DNA of 59,682 nucleotides from Mastigocoleus sp. MO_188.B34 (GTDB lineage Bacteria > Cyanobacteriota > Cyanobacteriia > Cyanobacteriales > Nostocaceae), in contig NZ_JASJDK010000044.1 in assembly GCF_030065675.1 (NCBI RefSeq), forward strand, positions 1 to 59,682. Reading direction: 5' to 3'. The notes beneath the pieces are model-generated. The model did no database searches and was not told the DNA's origin. It saw nothing but the letters and a program-made list of their open reading frames with translations. The position numbers and the translations under genes are program-made. Positions 28,345 through 36,075 of the stretch are shown one piece after another (within the stretch, counting starts at the first letter, position 1; every line of letters starts with the position of its first letter).

Positions 28345-28582
28345 CTACTGATTCCTCACTTGAAATCTTGTGAAATGTGCAATTAATCTTTGACCTTATT
28401 GCTTATCTGGTTTTTCCCAGAAATCGGGATTTGGGTTGTTAAGTATCAGCCTAAGTCCCGACATAAAATAGTTTTGGACTTATCTACTCACCCTGTTTGA
28501 CATTGTGATGATCGCTTCAAGTTGTCACCAATGGGTTCAGCCTGGGAACCAAGATTTGGAAGCTCCGCCTTGACGAGTATAA

Positions 28583-29440
28583 TTAAGATGCAGAGCCTAC
28601 ACTACACCGCACAAAAGGTAAAAGGTCTTGCAAAATCACCTCTTGGTGATGTTCCTGGGAGTAATGTCCGACATCATTAAGTTTGATAATTTCCCCATCG
28701 GGTAGGGAATCAGCAAACTTTTCTCCCATTTCCAGACTTAACCAGGGGTCATTTTTTCCCCATTGCAATAAAACTGGATTTTGCCATTCTTTAAAACCAG
28801 ACTCAATTTCTGCTGTGACTTTTGGTAATTGTAAGTTACGAATAGTTGCCAGTAAACTACGACCTGAAGCTGAAGCAGTTAAGAATGGTTTGCGGTAAAT
28901 CCCCAAATGTTCCTCAGCAATCACATAGCGACTACCTCCTTCCAAGGTTCGGTCTACTAGCAACGGATCCTGGGTCATCATTTCCCCTGCTAAAGGTAAA
29001 CCCATCTGTTGAATTTTCCAAGGAACTTTAGCTGCGGTGGAAACTGGAGTATTAAGAATTGAGATATTAGCGATTTTTTCCGGATGACGCAGGGCATATT
29101 GTAATCCTACAGAACCTAAAAAACCCTGGACGACTAGAGAAAAACGTTCTAATTCTAAGGCTTGGATAAATTCTTCAAAAGCTTTAATAAAAGCATCTGG
29201 GGTATATGCAAAATCTCGTTTTTCTGGTTTCGCAGAAAAACCACATCCAATCCAATCCGGTGCGATCGCTCTTGTTCCTTGTTTTGCGAGTTCTGGTAAG
29301 ATATAACGCCAGCTATAGCTTTGAGAAACTAAACCATGAAGTAAAACAACTGGAAGTAAATCGCTTCTACCAACCGGTTCGGCTTGACGATAAAACCATT
29401 CTAGTGAGTTGACGGTAATTTTATGTTCTTTTGTTGACAC
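28583..29440 (-). CDS. Alpha/beta-hydrolase-fold protein, haloalkane-dehalogenase-like, nucleophile missing
   Basis: 285 residues, GTG start. It has the complete fold: oxyanion HGLVSQSYSWRYILPEL, APDWIGCGFSAKP, the acid in GKNDPWLS and the histidine in DVGHYSQEHH. The nucleophile elbow, where dehalogenases read VVHDWG and esterases GxSxG, reads VVQGFLGSVG, so Gly replaces the Asp/Ser nucleophile. As I recall, other cyanobacterial members share this, which would argue against a sequencing error and for a non-hydrolytic or cofactor-independent role. The protein is cytosolic; partner and substrate are unknown. Confidence 0.8.
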   Translation of the reverse strand: MSTKEHKITVNSLEWFYRQAEPVGRSDLLPVVLLHGLVSQSYSWRYILPELAKQGTRAIAPDWIGCGFSAKPEKRDFAYTPDAFIKAFEEFIQALELERFSLVVQGFLGSVGLQYALRHPEKIANISILNTPVSTAAKVPWKIQQMGLPLAGEMMTQDPLLVDRTLEGGSRYVIAEEHLGIYRKPFLTASASGRSLLATIRNLQLPKVTAEIESGFKEWQNPVLLQWGKNDPWLSLEMGEKFADSLPDGEIIKLNDVGHYSQEHHQEVILQDLLPFVRCSVGSAS

Positions 29441-29880
29441 TGTTTTTTAAAGGTTTTTAATTAGTTTAAATTTAGTTTCAATTCAAAGAAGTTAATTAAA
29501 AGGAATTAATCAAAAATAATTAATCAAAAAAATGAATTAAAAACTTGCTGTAGAGAGGTCATATGTCATACTAGATGATTCTGAATAACCGTCATTGCGA
29601 CCAAAGGTAAGCAATCGCAAACTTTTGGGATTACTATCTCCTAAACGGAGACGCAATACCTAGAGCTGCGCTACCTGCGGATCCCGTACGTTGCGCTAGC
29701 TCGCTAAGCTTACACTACGTTCCACATGCGCTTTGCGCACGTTGTGCCAACGCAATGACATAATTATGAATGATTTGACGGACTTCATATAATATACTAC
29801 TTCTCTACACGCACATATCTATAATCATCTCACGAATTGGCTTAGCAATTGGCTTGTAGATACAAGCTTGTAGATATAAT
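29441..29880. other. Intergenic region filled by a dispersed repeat
   Basis: 440 bases between a hydrolase gene and a transporter remnant. The AT-rich start (29441-29580) has no gene. Bases 29591-29759 are the repeat element described separately. Nothing else is recognisable. Confidence 0.55.
29591..29759. repeat. Dispersed intergenic repeat with GTCATTGCG termini
   Basis: 169 bases bounded by GTCATTGCG (29591-29599) and CGCAATGAC (29751-29759). The inside is much more GC-rich than the surroundings and has internal short palindromes (GCGCTAGCTCGC, ATGCGCTTTGCGCA). It resembles the short intergenic repeats common in cyanobacteria. A decayed relative shares CGCAATACCTAGA near 54945. Confidence 0.65.
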
Positions 29881-30186
29881 TTACTGACGTTGTGTCCACC
29901 AAGCAAAAGCTCCACCAGTTCCAAACATAAGTAAACTGTATATTGCTGCGGGAATCGCCATCGTAGGATTATTTAAAAATGTTGCTCCACTGGCGATCGC
30001 GATCGCTAAGGTACCATGTTGAATTCCCACCTCAAAGGTAATCGCCCTTGCACTGAATTTATCCAGCTTTGTAATAGTTGCGACTGCATAACCTAGAATC
30101 ATTGTTGATACGTTCAAAGCTAATGTTACCCAACCAACTTGTAGGAAAAAGGTCAAAACATTAGCTCGTTCCTTCGCTAGCAAACC
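29881..30186 (-). pseudogene. Bile acid:sodium symporter (BASS) family transporter, C-terminal remnant
   Basis: About 100 codons encode the last helices of a BASS-family sodium-coupled transporter: VGWVTLALNVSTMILGYAVA, then ITFEVGIQHGTLAIAIASG and NPTMAIPAAIYSLLMFGTGG. Full-length members have nine or ten helices and about 290-320 residues, so two thirds are missing. The reading frame is cut exactly where the MITE at 30188-30315 begins, and no N-terminal part appears beyond it. The only possible start is a TTG in the middle of a helix. I regard it as a broken gene. Confidence 0.8.
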
Positions 30187-30187
30187 A

Positions 30188-30315
30188 AGAACCTATCCCA
30201 CTATTCTAAAAATGCTTATTTGTTTGAGTAAAATTTGCCTGAAAAGCTTGATTTTTCGTTTTTAGTTCTTAAACTTAAGCTTTTTCGCAAAAATCATATT
30301 AGTGGGATAGGTTCT
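30188..30315. mobile_element. MITE with 16-base perfect terminal inverted repeats
   Basis: 128 bases with ends AGAACCTATCCCACTA (30188-30203) and its exact inverse TAGTGGGATAGGTTCT (30300-30315). The AT-rich interior has no reading frame, so it is a non-autonomous element. It abuts the truncated BASS gene. No clear target duplication remains. Bases 30318-30368 beyond it form two further GC-rich hairpins (CCCCC/GGGGG and CCCCTTTTTAAGGGG), another intergenic repeat type. Confidence 0.8.
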
Positions 30316-30445
30316 CCTAAATCCCCCGCTGTATTGGGGGACTTTTGCCCCTTTTTAAGGGGGTTGGGGTATCTCAATAGTGAATGCTGATAATAAACTA
30401 TACTTGTAAAACATCTTCTAAGGGAAGTAGACACTAGGATTATTA

Positions 30446-31588
30446 CTATATCGGACTAAGAATCATCTCGCGAATTACGCCCGCTGTTGCAGGTGCAAGT
30501 AAAATACCATTACGATAATGCCCAGTAGCTAAAATCACATTATCAAAACCCGGTAAACGCTCAATAATTGGTGCGGGACGACCTTCCGGACGGGGACGCG
30601 AACCCGACCAAGTTTTAATGATCGCAGCTTTGGTTAACTCGGGACAAAATGTAATAGCTTGTTGTAAAATATCCTCAAGTAATTGTTTGTTGGGGGCTAT
30701 TTCCTTTGCAGACTTAACAAATTCTACAGTTGCACCCACCCAGTATTCGGTAATTTCTGACAAAACACCCGCCCCAACAGGGACAATATGCACATCATTT
30801 CCTGTAATTGTTGGTTGGAATTGAGGATTTCCCAAACAGTGACCCAAACGCAATTGTAAAGCTTGTCCCAATACCGGGCGAATATCAACTGTTTGATTTA
30901 ATTGCGTTGTAATTCCTGTGGAACCAAGTCCAGCGGAAATAATAAACCAATCAGCAGTAATTTTACCGTTTGTAGTTGCTATTTCTTTTTGTAAACCCGA
31001 AGCTGATGGAGATAACTCTCCGGAAACAGTAACGTCAAATTTAAAATCTGCACCCCTTATTCGAGCAGCATCAATTAAAGCTAAAGTTAACGCAGTGGGG
31101 TCAATTTGTAGATCTTGGGGAGAATAAATTGCACCCATAACCCGATCTAAATTAACTTGAGGACAATATTTTTGTAATGTAGTGGTATCCCAAATTTCTA
31201 ATTTCCAACCTTGAGATTGACGAATCTCTTGCAGTTTTTGCCATCTTTGCAAATTATTATCTTTTGCTTTATCTTCTTTTAACTCCTCATCTTCCAAGCA
31301 AATACTGACAATTCCTTGACGGTTACAGGGAATTTTACGTTGGATAATTTCCTCTAGTTCTGGAATTAAACTTCCATAGCGCTGAACGCTTTGTTGTCGT
31401 AACCGCCAAGCTCTACTCTTAACTTTGTGACTAATAATCCCCATTAAAACACCCAAAGCCACACCAGTAGAGCCTTGAACTGGTGGTTGTTTGTCCACAA
31501 CCGTAATTTTCAATCCTTTCACTTGGCTAAGTTCGTAGGCGATCGCCGCACCAATTACACCACAACCAACAATCACAACATGACTCAT
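30446..31588 (-). CDS. FAD-dependent amino-acid oxidase family protein (DAO/glycine-oxidase-like)
   Basis: 380 residues. The N-terminal FAD fold is VVIVGCGVIGAAIAYELS, with GSTGVALGVLMG as the usual post-binding segment. The C-terminal SGSRPRPEGRPAPIIERLPG and NVILATGHYRNGILLAPATAG match D-amino-acid oxidase/glycine oxidase (ThiO-like) enzymes. It probably oxidises an amine of an amino acid, giving an imine and hydrogen peroxide. In cyanobacteria ThiO is often fused to ThiG for thiamine synthesis; there is no ThiG here, so I give no symbol. It is monocistronic. Confidence 0.82.
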   Translation of the reverse strand: MSHVVIVGCGVIGAAIAYELSQVKGLKITVVDKQPPVQGSTGVALGVLMGIISHKVKSRAWRLRQQSVQRYGSLIPELEEIIQRKIPCNRQGIVSICLEDEELKEDKAKDNNLQRWQKLQEIRQSQGWKLEIWDTTTLQKYCPQVNLDRVMGAIYSPQDLQIDPTALTLALIDAARIRGADFKFDVTVSGELSPSASGLQKEIATTNGKITADWFIISAGLGSTGITTQLNQTVDIRPVLGQALQLRLGHCLGNPQFQPTITGNDVHIVPVGAGVLSEITEYWVGATVEFVKSAKEIAPNKQLLEDILQQAITFCPELTKAAIIKTWSGSRPRPEGRPAPIIERLPGFDNVILATGHYRNGILLAPATAGVIREMILSPI

Positions 31589-32437
31589 GATTTTAATTTC
31601 TAATTTTGAACTTCAAAAGCAAGATAAGAGTGAATTACCCGAACTCAGGTTAGTTACTAGGATTGACAAACCCAAGGATGAATCATTGATTATTGGGTTC
31701 AGTATACAAGTAGAAGGAATTTGATATTGATTAAGAATACAGCGAACATTCTCTAAATAGAAGGAAAATTTTTAAATGGATGCTCCGAATAGGAAGAACA
31801 ATTTATCTATTCACTTCCTTATATTATCCATAGCTTTAATCTATTAACTCACTAATTCTTATATTTTATAATTACTATAAGCATTAAAAATAAGCATTAA
31901 TTAATACCAATCTATAAATGTATAATACTCCTAAAGCCTTGATATAGCATTATTTAGACAACTAATATTACTGAATTAAATTAAATAAGTTTACTTTTTT
32001 ACCTCATCAATATAAAACCACTACCGTCTACAAATATTAGCGAAGATGTTTATGTGCCAATTATTTATTCACAAGAATCAAGCATTTTTTTTTAAGTTTT
32101 TGTAATTTATATCAACCTGATTTAAAGTTAACTGTAATTTTTTCGTAATTAGTAACAAAATATTTCTTTAGATATATAAATATTTAAAAGTTCATGCTTT
32201 TATAATGAAATTTATGCTTTTAAAAATAATTTTGTTTTTTTAGCTGTCTTTTCTCTGTAGTTCACTCAAATCTTTATTAGAGATATTGCGGTATAAATTC
32301 CCCATACCCAAATTCATTATTTCTTCAACATCAAGGTAAATCCCAATGGGGATATTGCTTTCATGGAAAGAGTTTTCCATGGAAGGCTAATAACAACATC
32401 TCTTTTTAGTATGTTTCGAAATTAACAAAACTTATTT
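31589..32437. other. Long AT-rich intergenic region upstream of the carbonic anhydrase-RTX gene
   Basis: 849 bases without a gene, between divergent genes. It has a small hairpin (AACCCAA at 31669-31675, TTGGGTT at 31693-31699) and, close to the downstream gene, inverted repeats around TTTCATGGAAA and TTTTCCATGGAA (about 32360-32384) that might be a regulatory site. The length suggests an extended regulatory region or decayed DNA. Confidence 0.5.
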
Positions 32438-33748
32438 ATGACTTCCAATTCCCGTCAATTTCTTGCTCAATCTTTTACTCAGTCCCCCACAAACATTAGC
32501 AAAGCCGATACACCGACCCAATCTTTCAGTAAAGTTTTGAAGTCGTACTATCAAAGTTCACCTATAGACATATTCAACAACGGACACAATATTGATGGTG
32601 AATTTGAAACACAACAGAATTACGTCATATACCAAGGTGAAAGATATAACCTCAAAGGTTTTCATTTTCATACAAACAGCGAACATACATTTAACGGACA
32701 AAATACAGCTGGTGAAATACACCTAGTACACGAGAGCGAGAGCGGTAAGAAATTGGTTGTGGGAATCCTTTTGGAAGAAGTGTCTCCTGATAGTCAGTCA
32801 ATCGATCCTCAACTAAGCTCATTCTTAGGAAAACTTGATGGAAGTACACTAAAAAATCCCAATACCATTATTGATGGGGGAAATTTTGACCCTTCAAAGT
32901 TGATATCAGGAGATTCTCAAGTCTATAACTATGGAGGTTCTTTAACAACAGAACCTTTTACTGACGCAACCTGGGTTGTAGCCAAAGACACTCTCAAGGT
33001 AAGCGTAAAAGAACTCAAGAATTTTAGTAACTTACAAAGCGAACTCTACGGATTCCCGAATGGATTGAATAACCGCAATATTCAAAATGAATTATACCTA
33101 GGTAAGAATGGAGATGATTTCCTCCAAGGTGACCGCAATGGTCCTAATAGTTTTAGCAATGATTTAATATATGTTCGAGATGGGGAAGATACAGTTAACG
33201 GTGGTCAAGGTAATGACAAAATTTTTGGCGAACAAGGAAAAGATTATCTCTTTGGCGGGCAAGGTAATGATATTCTCATAGGTGATGGTCGCTTAGGGGA
33301 TTTAAGTTCCCAATCCTCAGACGAAGATTATCTTATTGGTGGTGGAGGAGAAGATAGTTTTTACATCTCTGGAGATGACTTTGTTGTCGGAGGTGGTCCG
33401 AATCGCTACAGCGGTAATTTTATAGATTTCCTTGGAAATGAATCATTTGGTTTTGATGATGGTGGAAATCCACAATATAATTTATTTGACGGACAGCAAG
33501 ATACTTTTATCTTCATCAATGATGGAAATAGTTCCACCGTTACCATAACAGGGTTCGAGGCAGGAATAGATAGAATCGACTTAAGGGAATATAATCTCGG
33601 TTCCGTAGATAGTTATCAGTCTTTCCAAGACATACAAAAAAAAGATGGTGGTCTTTGGTGGGAATATAAAACCTCCAATGTGAATGGTGCTGAGGTCGTT
33701 TTAAGGATAGATGCAGATCCAAATACAGTCAATGCAGCTTTGATTTAA
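32438..33748 (+). CDS. Alpha-type carbonic anhydrase fused to RTX calcium-binding repeats
   Basis: 436 residues. Residues 35-200 carry an alpha-carbonic anhydrase core: SSPIDIFNNGH, the zinc ligands H76 and H78 in GFHFHTNSEHT and H95 in GEIHLVHES, and the substrate-pocket strand YNYGGSLTTEPFTDATWVV with the Thr pair of the active site. It should interconvert CO2 and bicarbonate. The N-terminal strand of classic enzymes is shortened and there is no signal peptide. Residues 220-300 are RTX repeats (GGQGNDKIFGEQG, GGQGNDILIGDG), and the C-terminus (ITGFEAGIDRIDL) resembles type I secretion substrates. So a secreted, calcium-bound carbonic anhydrase is likely, perhaps on the cell surface or sheath. 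Confidence 0.85.
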   Translation: MTSNSRQFLAQSFTQSPTNISKADTPTQSFSKVLKSYYQSSPIDIFNNGHNIDGEFETQQNYVIYQGERYNLKGFHFHTNSEHTFNGQNTAGEIHLVHESESGKKLVVGILLEEVSPDSQSIDPQLSSFLGKLDGSTLKNPNTIIDGGNFDPSKLISGDSQVYNYGGSLTTEPFTDATWVVAKDTLKVSVKELKNFSNLQSELYGFPNGLNNRNIQNELYLGKNGDDFLQGDRNGPNSFSNDLIYVRDGEDTVNGGQGNDKIFGEQGKDYLFGGQGNDILIGDGRLGDLSSQSSDEDYLIGGGGEDSFYISGDDFVVGGGPNRYSGNFIDFLGNESFGFDDGGNPQYNLFDGQQDTFIFINDGNSSTVTITGFEAGIDRIDLREYNLGSVDSYQSFQDIQKKDGGLWWEYKTSNVNGAEVVLRIDADPNTVNAALI

Positions 33749-33819
33749 AACTTTGATTGAAAGTTTCGATCTCAAAAACTTGTTGATTTGGATAAATTAT
33801 TGAGTTTAATAATAATATT

Positions 33820-33848
33820 TCCCACGACTATAAGCCGTGGGATTTTTG
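33820..33848 (+). terminator. Hairpin terminator after the carbonic anhydrase-RTX gene
   Basis: TCCCACG (33820-33826) pairs with CGTGGGA (33836-33842), and ATTTTT follows. It lies 72 bases after the stop. A similar hairpin occurs at ends of IS200/IS605-type elements, so a relic of such an element is an alternative reading. Confidence 0.65.
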
Positions 33849-34014
33849 AGATAATCATTGTTCTTTGGGGTCGTCCTTAACCATAAGTAGTGAAGAACGA
33901 CAATTTATGACTCTTAACTCCTGACAACTAGCAAGCAAAGTTTTGGGAAATTAAGGTTCCGAACAATTAAGATTCCAAACAATTAAGATTCCAAACAATT
34001 AAAATTCAGAATAA

Positions 34015-34485
34015 TTAAGATTCTGAGACGGGTTCTGGTTGAGTTTCGGGAAGCAGTTTTAAGAATCTGTCGATATCTGCGTAAACAGCCGAATAGCTAT
34101 TTAAAGCTTCAAAGCGATCATTAGATTCAGCAGCTTTATCAATTTTTACCAAATAACCCAGCATATCCTTAGAAATTTTACGAGCTTCCTTTTGTTCTGG
34201 AGGAAGCAAATTAGAAGCAGTATAATTGATAGCCAGTCTGGCTTCTGTCATTGGACCGTGGATAAAATTACCGACCCTTCTCCAATCTTGTTTTTCAATT
34301 AAATCTTCCAATTCTGAACCGCGATCGCGAACTGCAATAACCTCAGTAGAATATTCTTGGATTTTTTGCAGTTGACTGGGTGTATATGTTGGTGGCGCTT
34401 TTGCGACTGTAGGACCACCACAGCCAAACAAAAATGTTGCCACAAATACTAAAATCAAAGAAAAAATACTACGTTGACGCCCCAT
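34015..34485 (-). CDS. psbQ: Photosystem II extrinsic lipoprotein PsbQ (CyanoQ)
   Basis: 156 residues. A lipoprotein signal (ILVFVATFLFGC, lipid cysteine at about 22) directs it to the thylakoid lumen. The mature four-helix bundle shows YSTEVIAVRDRGSELEDLIE, DWRRVGNFIHGPM, LLPPEQKEARKISKDML and YADIDRFLKLLPE, which match cyanobacterial CyanoQ. It binds the lumenal side of photosystem II and stabilises the oxygen-evolving complex. It is monocistronic; the upstream 362 bases should carry the promoter. Confidence 0.92.
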   Translation of the reverse strand: MGRQRSIFSLILVFVATFLFGCGGPTVAKAPPTYTPSQLQKIQEYSTEVIAVRDRGSELEDLIEKQDWRRVGNFIHGPMTEARLAINYTASNLLPPEQKEARKISKDMLGYLVKIDKAAESNDRFEALNSYSAVYADIDRFLKLLPETQPEPVSES

Positions 34486-34847
34486 AAGTAGATTCTATTG
34501 GTTGGATGAATAACATTCATATTCGATTTTCCGCGTAAATGAGCATTCTTGTCCAGAAGTCAGCACAAATGAGTAAGGAGTAAGGAGTAAGAAGTAAGAA
34601 GTAGGAAATAATGAATCTCTAGTACCCATACTCAATACCCAGTTCCAAATCCCCAATCCCCAATTCCTAATCCCAAATATCCAATCCCCAACTTAATACA
34701 TGTCAAAAAAGTATGATTTTGAATTGCGATCGACTGATAGACCTTGATAATCTGAAACAAATTACCACCAACTGAGCCTTCTGGCAATTTTAACTTAGTC
34801 TTTTAACTGAGTAACACCTAAGTAGCCCACGCAACTAAGGAGGAGCA
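34486..34847. other. Intergenic region with a short heptamer array
   Basis: 362 bases between divergent genes. It contains five units of a GAGTAAG-type heptamer (34572-34606), then low-complexity runs of CCCAATCCCCAA type (about 34640-34695). The promoters of psbQ and of the hypothetical gene must lie here. Confidence 0.6.
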
Positions 34848-34853
34848 TTGTCC

Positions 34854-35273
34854 GTGAATGCAGCACTGATGGCAACAAACCTTGAAATTGCTAGTAAAAT
34901 TGCAACAGTAGTAAATTTATTCAAATTCGAATTTCCCGATGCAAAATCGGATTTGAAACCCTGGACAAATGACCCAGAAACCATGGAATTAGTAGATCCA
35001 GACTCAATTGATATTGGTTTTCATTTCCCTGGTGTTAGTAAATCTTGGCAAAGTCGCAGTCTTTTAATCCAAATCAGATTTTACCAAGATCCAATTAATC
35101 ACGTACAGCGTGCGATCGGTGTGGAAATTGCTGGTTTCAGTCACAAGGGCGAACAATGGCGACTCTCAACTGTTGATAATTGGAATTGTGTTGGTATATC
35201 TCAGCCATCTTCAGAAAAAAGTGAAAAACTAAAAAAGTTTTGCAGACAGATTTTAGAAGTTTTTAATAGTTGA
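34854..35273 (+). CDS. Conserved hypothetical protein (cyanobacterial)
   Basis: 139 residues, soluble. I choose the GTG at 34854 because a strong ribosome site (AAGGAGGAG) lies eight bases upstream; the TTG at 34848 would be too close. Features are FEFPDAKSDLKPW, DPDSIDIGFHFPGVSKSWQ and LLIQIRFYQDP, with a beta-rich middle and a helical C-terminus. I do not recognise a named family, and no catalytic motif or membrane segment is visible. It is followed directly by the heptamer array. Confidence 0.65.
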   Translation: MNAALMATNLEIASKIATVVNLFKFEFPDAKSDLKPWTNDPETMELVDPDSIDIGFHFPGVSKSWQSRSLLIQIRFYQDPINHVQRAIGVEIAGFSHKGEQWRLSTVDNWNCVGISQPSSEKSEKLKKFCRQILEVFNS

Positions 35274-35280
35274 AAATAAG

Positions 35281-35371
35281 AAGTAAGAAGTAAGGAGTAA
35301 GGAGTAAGGAGTAAGGAGTAAGGAGTAAGGAGTAAGGAGTAAGGAGTAAGGAGTAAGGAGTAAGGAGTAAG
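35281..35371. repeat. Heptanucleotide tandem repeat array, 13 units (plus orientation)
   Basis: Thirteen head-to-tail copies of RAGTAAG (two AAGTAAG, then eleven GAGTAAG) without interruption, starting eight bases after a stop codon. It is a short tandemly repeated repetitive sequence of the sort typical of filamentous cyanobacteria. The mirror array lies at 35814-35953. Confidence 0.95.
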
Positions 35372-35426
35372 TCATATTCAGTTAACTGTTGAGTTACAAC
35401 TGACTAAGTAAACTGAATTTTTACTA

Positions 35427-35807
35427 ATGAATAATAATATTAGCATTCAAGAACGAACTGAATTATTTGCGATTAGAGTAGTTAAAGCTTATGCTGAATT
35501 AAATAAAAAATATTTCAATGATGAGAGTAAAATATTATCTAAACAATTTCTTAGAGCCGGAACAAGTATAGGTGCGAATTGTGCTGAAGCTAAATTTGCT
35601 CAATCAAATAAAGATTTTATCTCCAAGTACTCTATCGCTCTGAAAGAAGCCTCAGAATGTAAATTTTGGATTAAAATACTGGTCAATTCAGAAGCAGTAC
35701 CCGAACAAAAATTTGCACCTATGCTTTTAGAATTAAATACAATTATAGGCATTTTAGTCTCAAGCATAAATAAATTAAAACAAAAACAACAACTTAAAGA
35801 ACAATAA
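35427..35807 (+). CDS. Four-helix-bundle protein of the S23 family
   Basis: 126 residues: LFAIRVVKAYAELNKKYF, SKQFLRAGTSIGANCAEAKF, and SKYSIALKEASECKFWIKIL form the helices of the S23 (23S rRNA intervening-sequence protein) family, which also contains the DGR accessory protein Avd. The protein is small and probably forms a pentameric barrel that may bind nucleic acid. The gene sits alone between two oppositely oriented heptamer arrays, as if carried by them. The general S23 class is common in filamentous cyanobacteria with no known role, so an Avd function for the DGR-like loci 5 kb away is only a hypothesis. Confidence 0.85.
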   Translation: MNNNISIQERTELFAIRVVKAYAELNKKYFNDESKILSKQFLRAGTSIGANCAEAKFAQSNKDFISKYSIALKEASECKFWIKILVNSEAVPEQKFAPMLLELNTIIGILVSSINKLKQKQQLKEQ

Positions 35808-35813
35808 GTATAT

Positions 35814-35953
35814 TTACTTCTTACTCCTTACTTCTTACTTCTTACTCCTTACTTCTTACTCCTTACTCCTTACTCCTTACTCCTTACTCCTTACTTCTTA
35901 CTCCTTACTCCTTACTCCTTACTCCTTACTCCTTACTTCTTACTCCTTACTCC
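35814..35953. repeat. Heptanucleotide tandem repeat array, 20 units (inverse orientation)
   Basis: Twenty uninterrupted copies of TTACTYC (mostly TTACTCC, some TTACTTC), the reverse complement of the unit at 35281-35371, then a degenerate TTACTAC. The two arrays could base-pair into a very long hairpin with the S23 gene in the loop. Confidence 0.95.
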
Positions 35954-36075
35954 TTACTACTTTCTCTAGTCCCTCAATAAAACATTAAGAACCATTACCT
36001 TTAAGTGCCTGATAATTCCCATGCATGTAGATTAATTCTAAACTCCTAGAATGACCTACACCAAGTCATCGATCC

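Noticed and set aside
35281-35953. CRISPR array reading of the heptamer repeats
   Set aside because: Units are 7 bases, head-to-tail with no spacers; this is a tandem repeat, not CRISPR.
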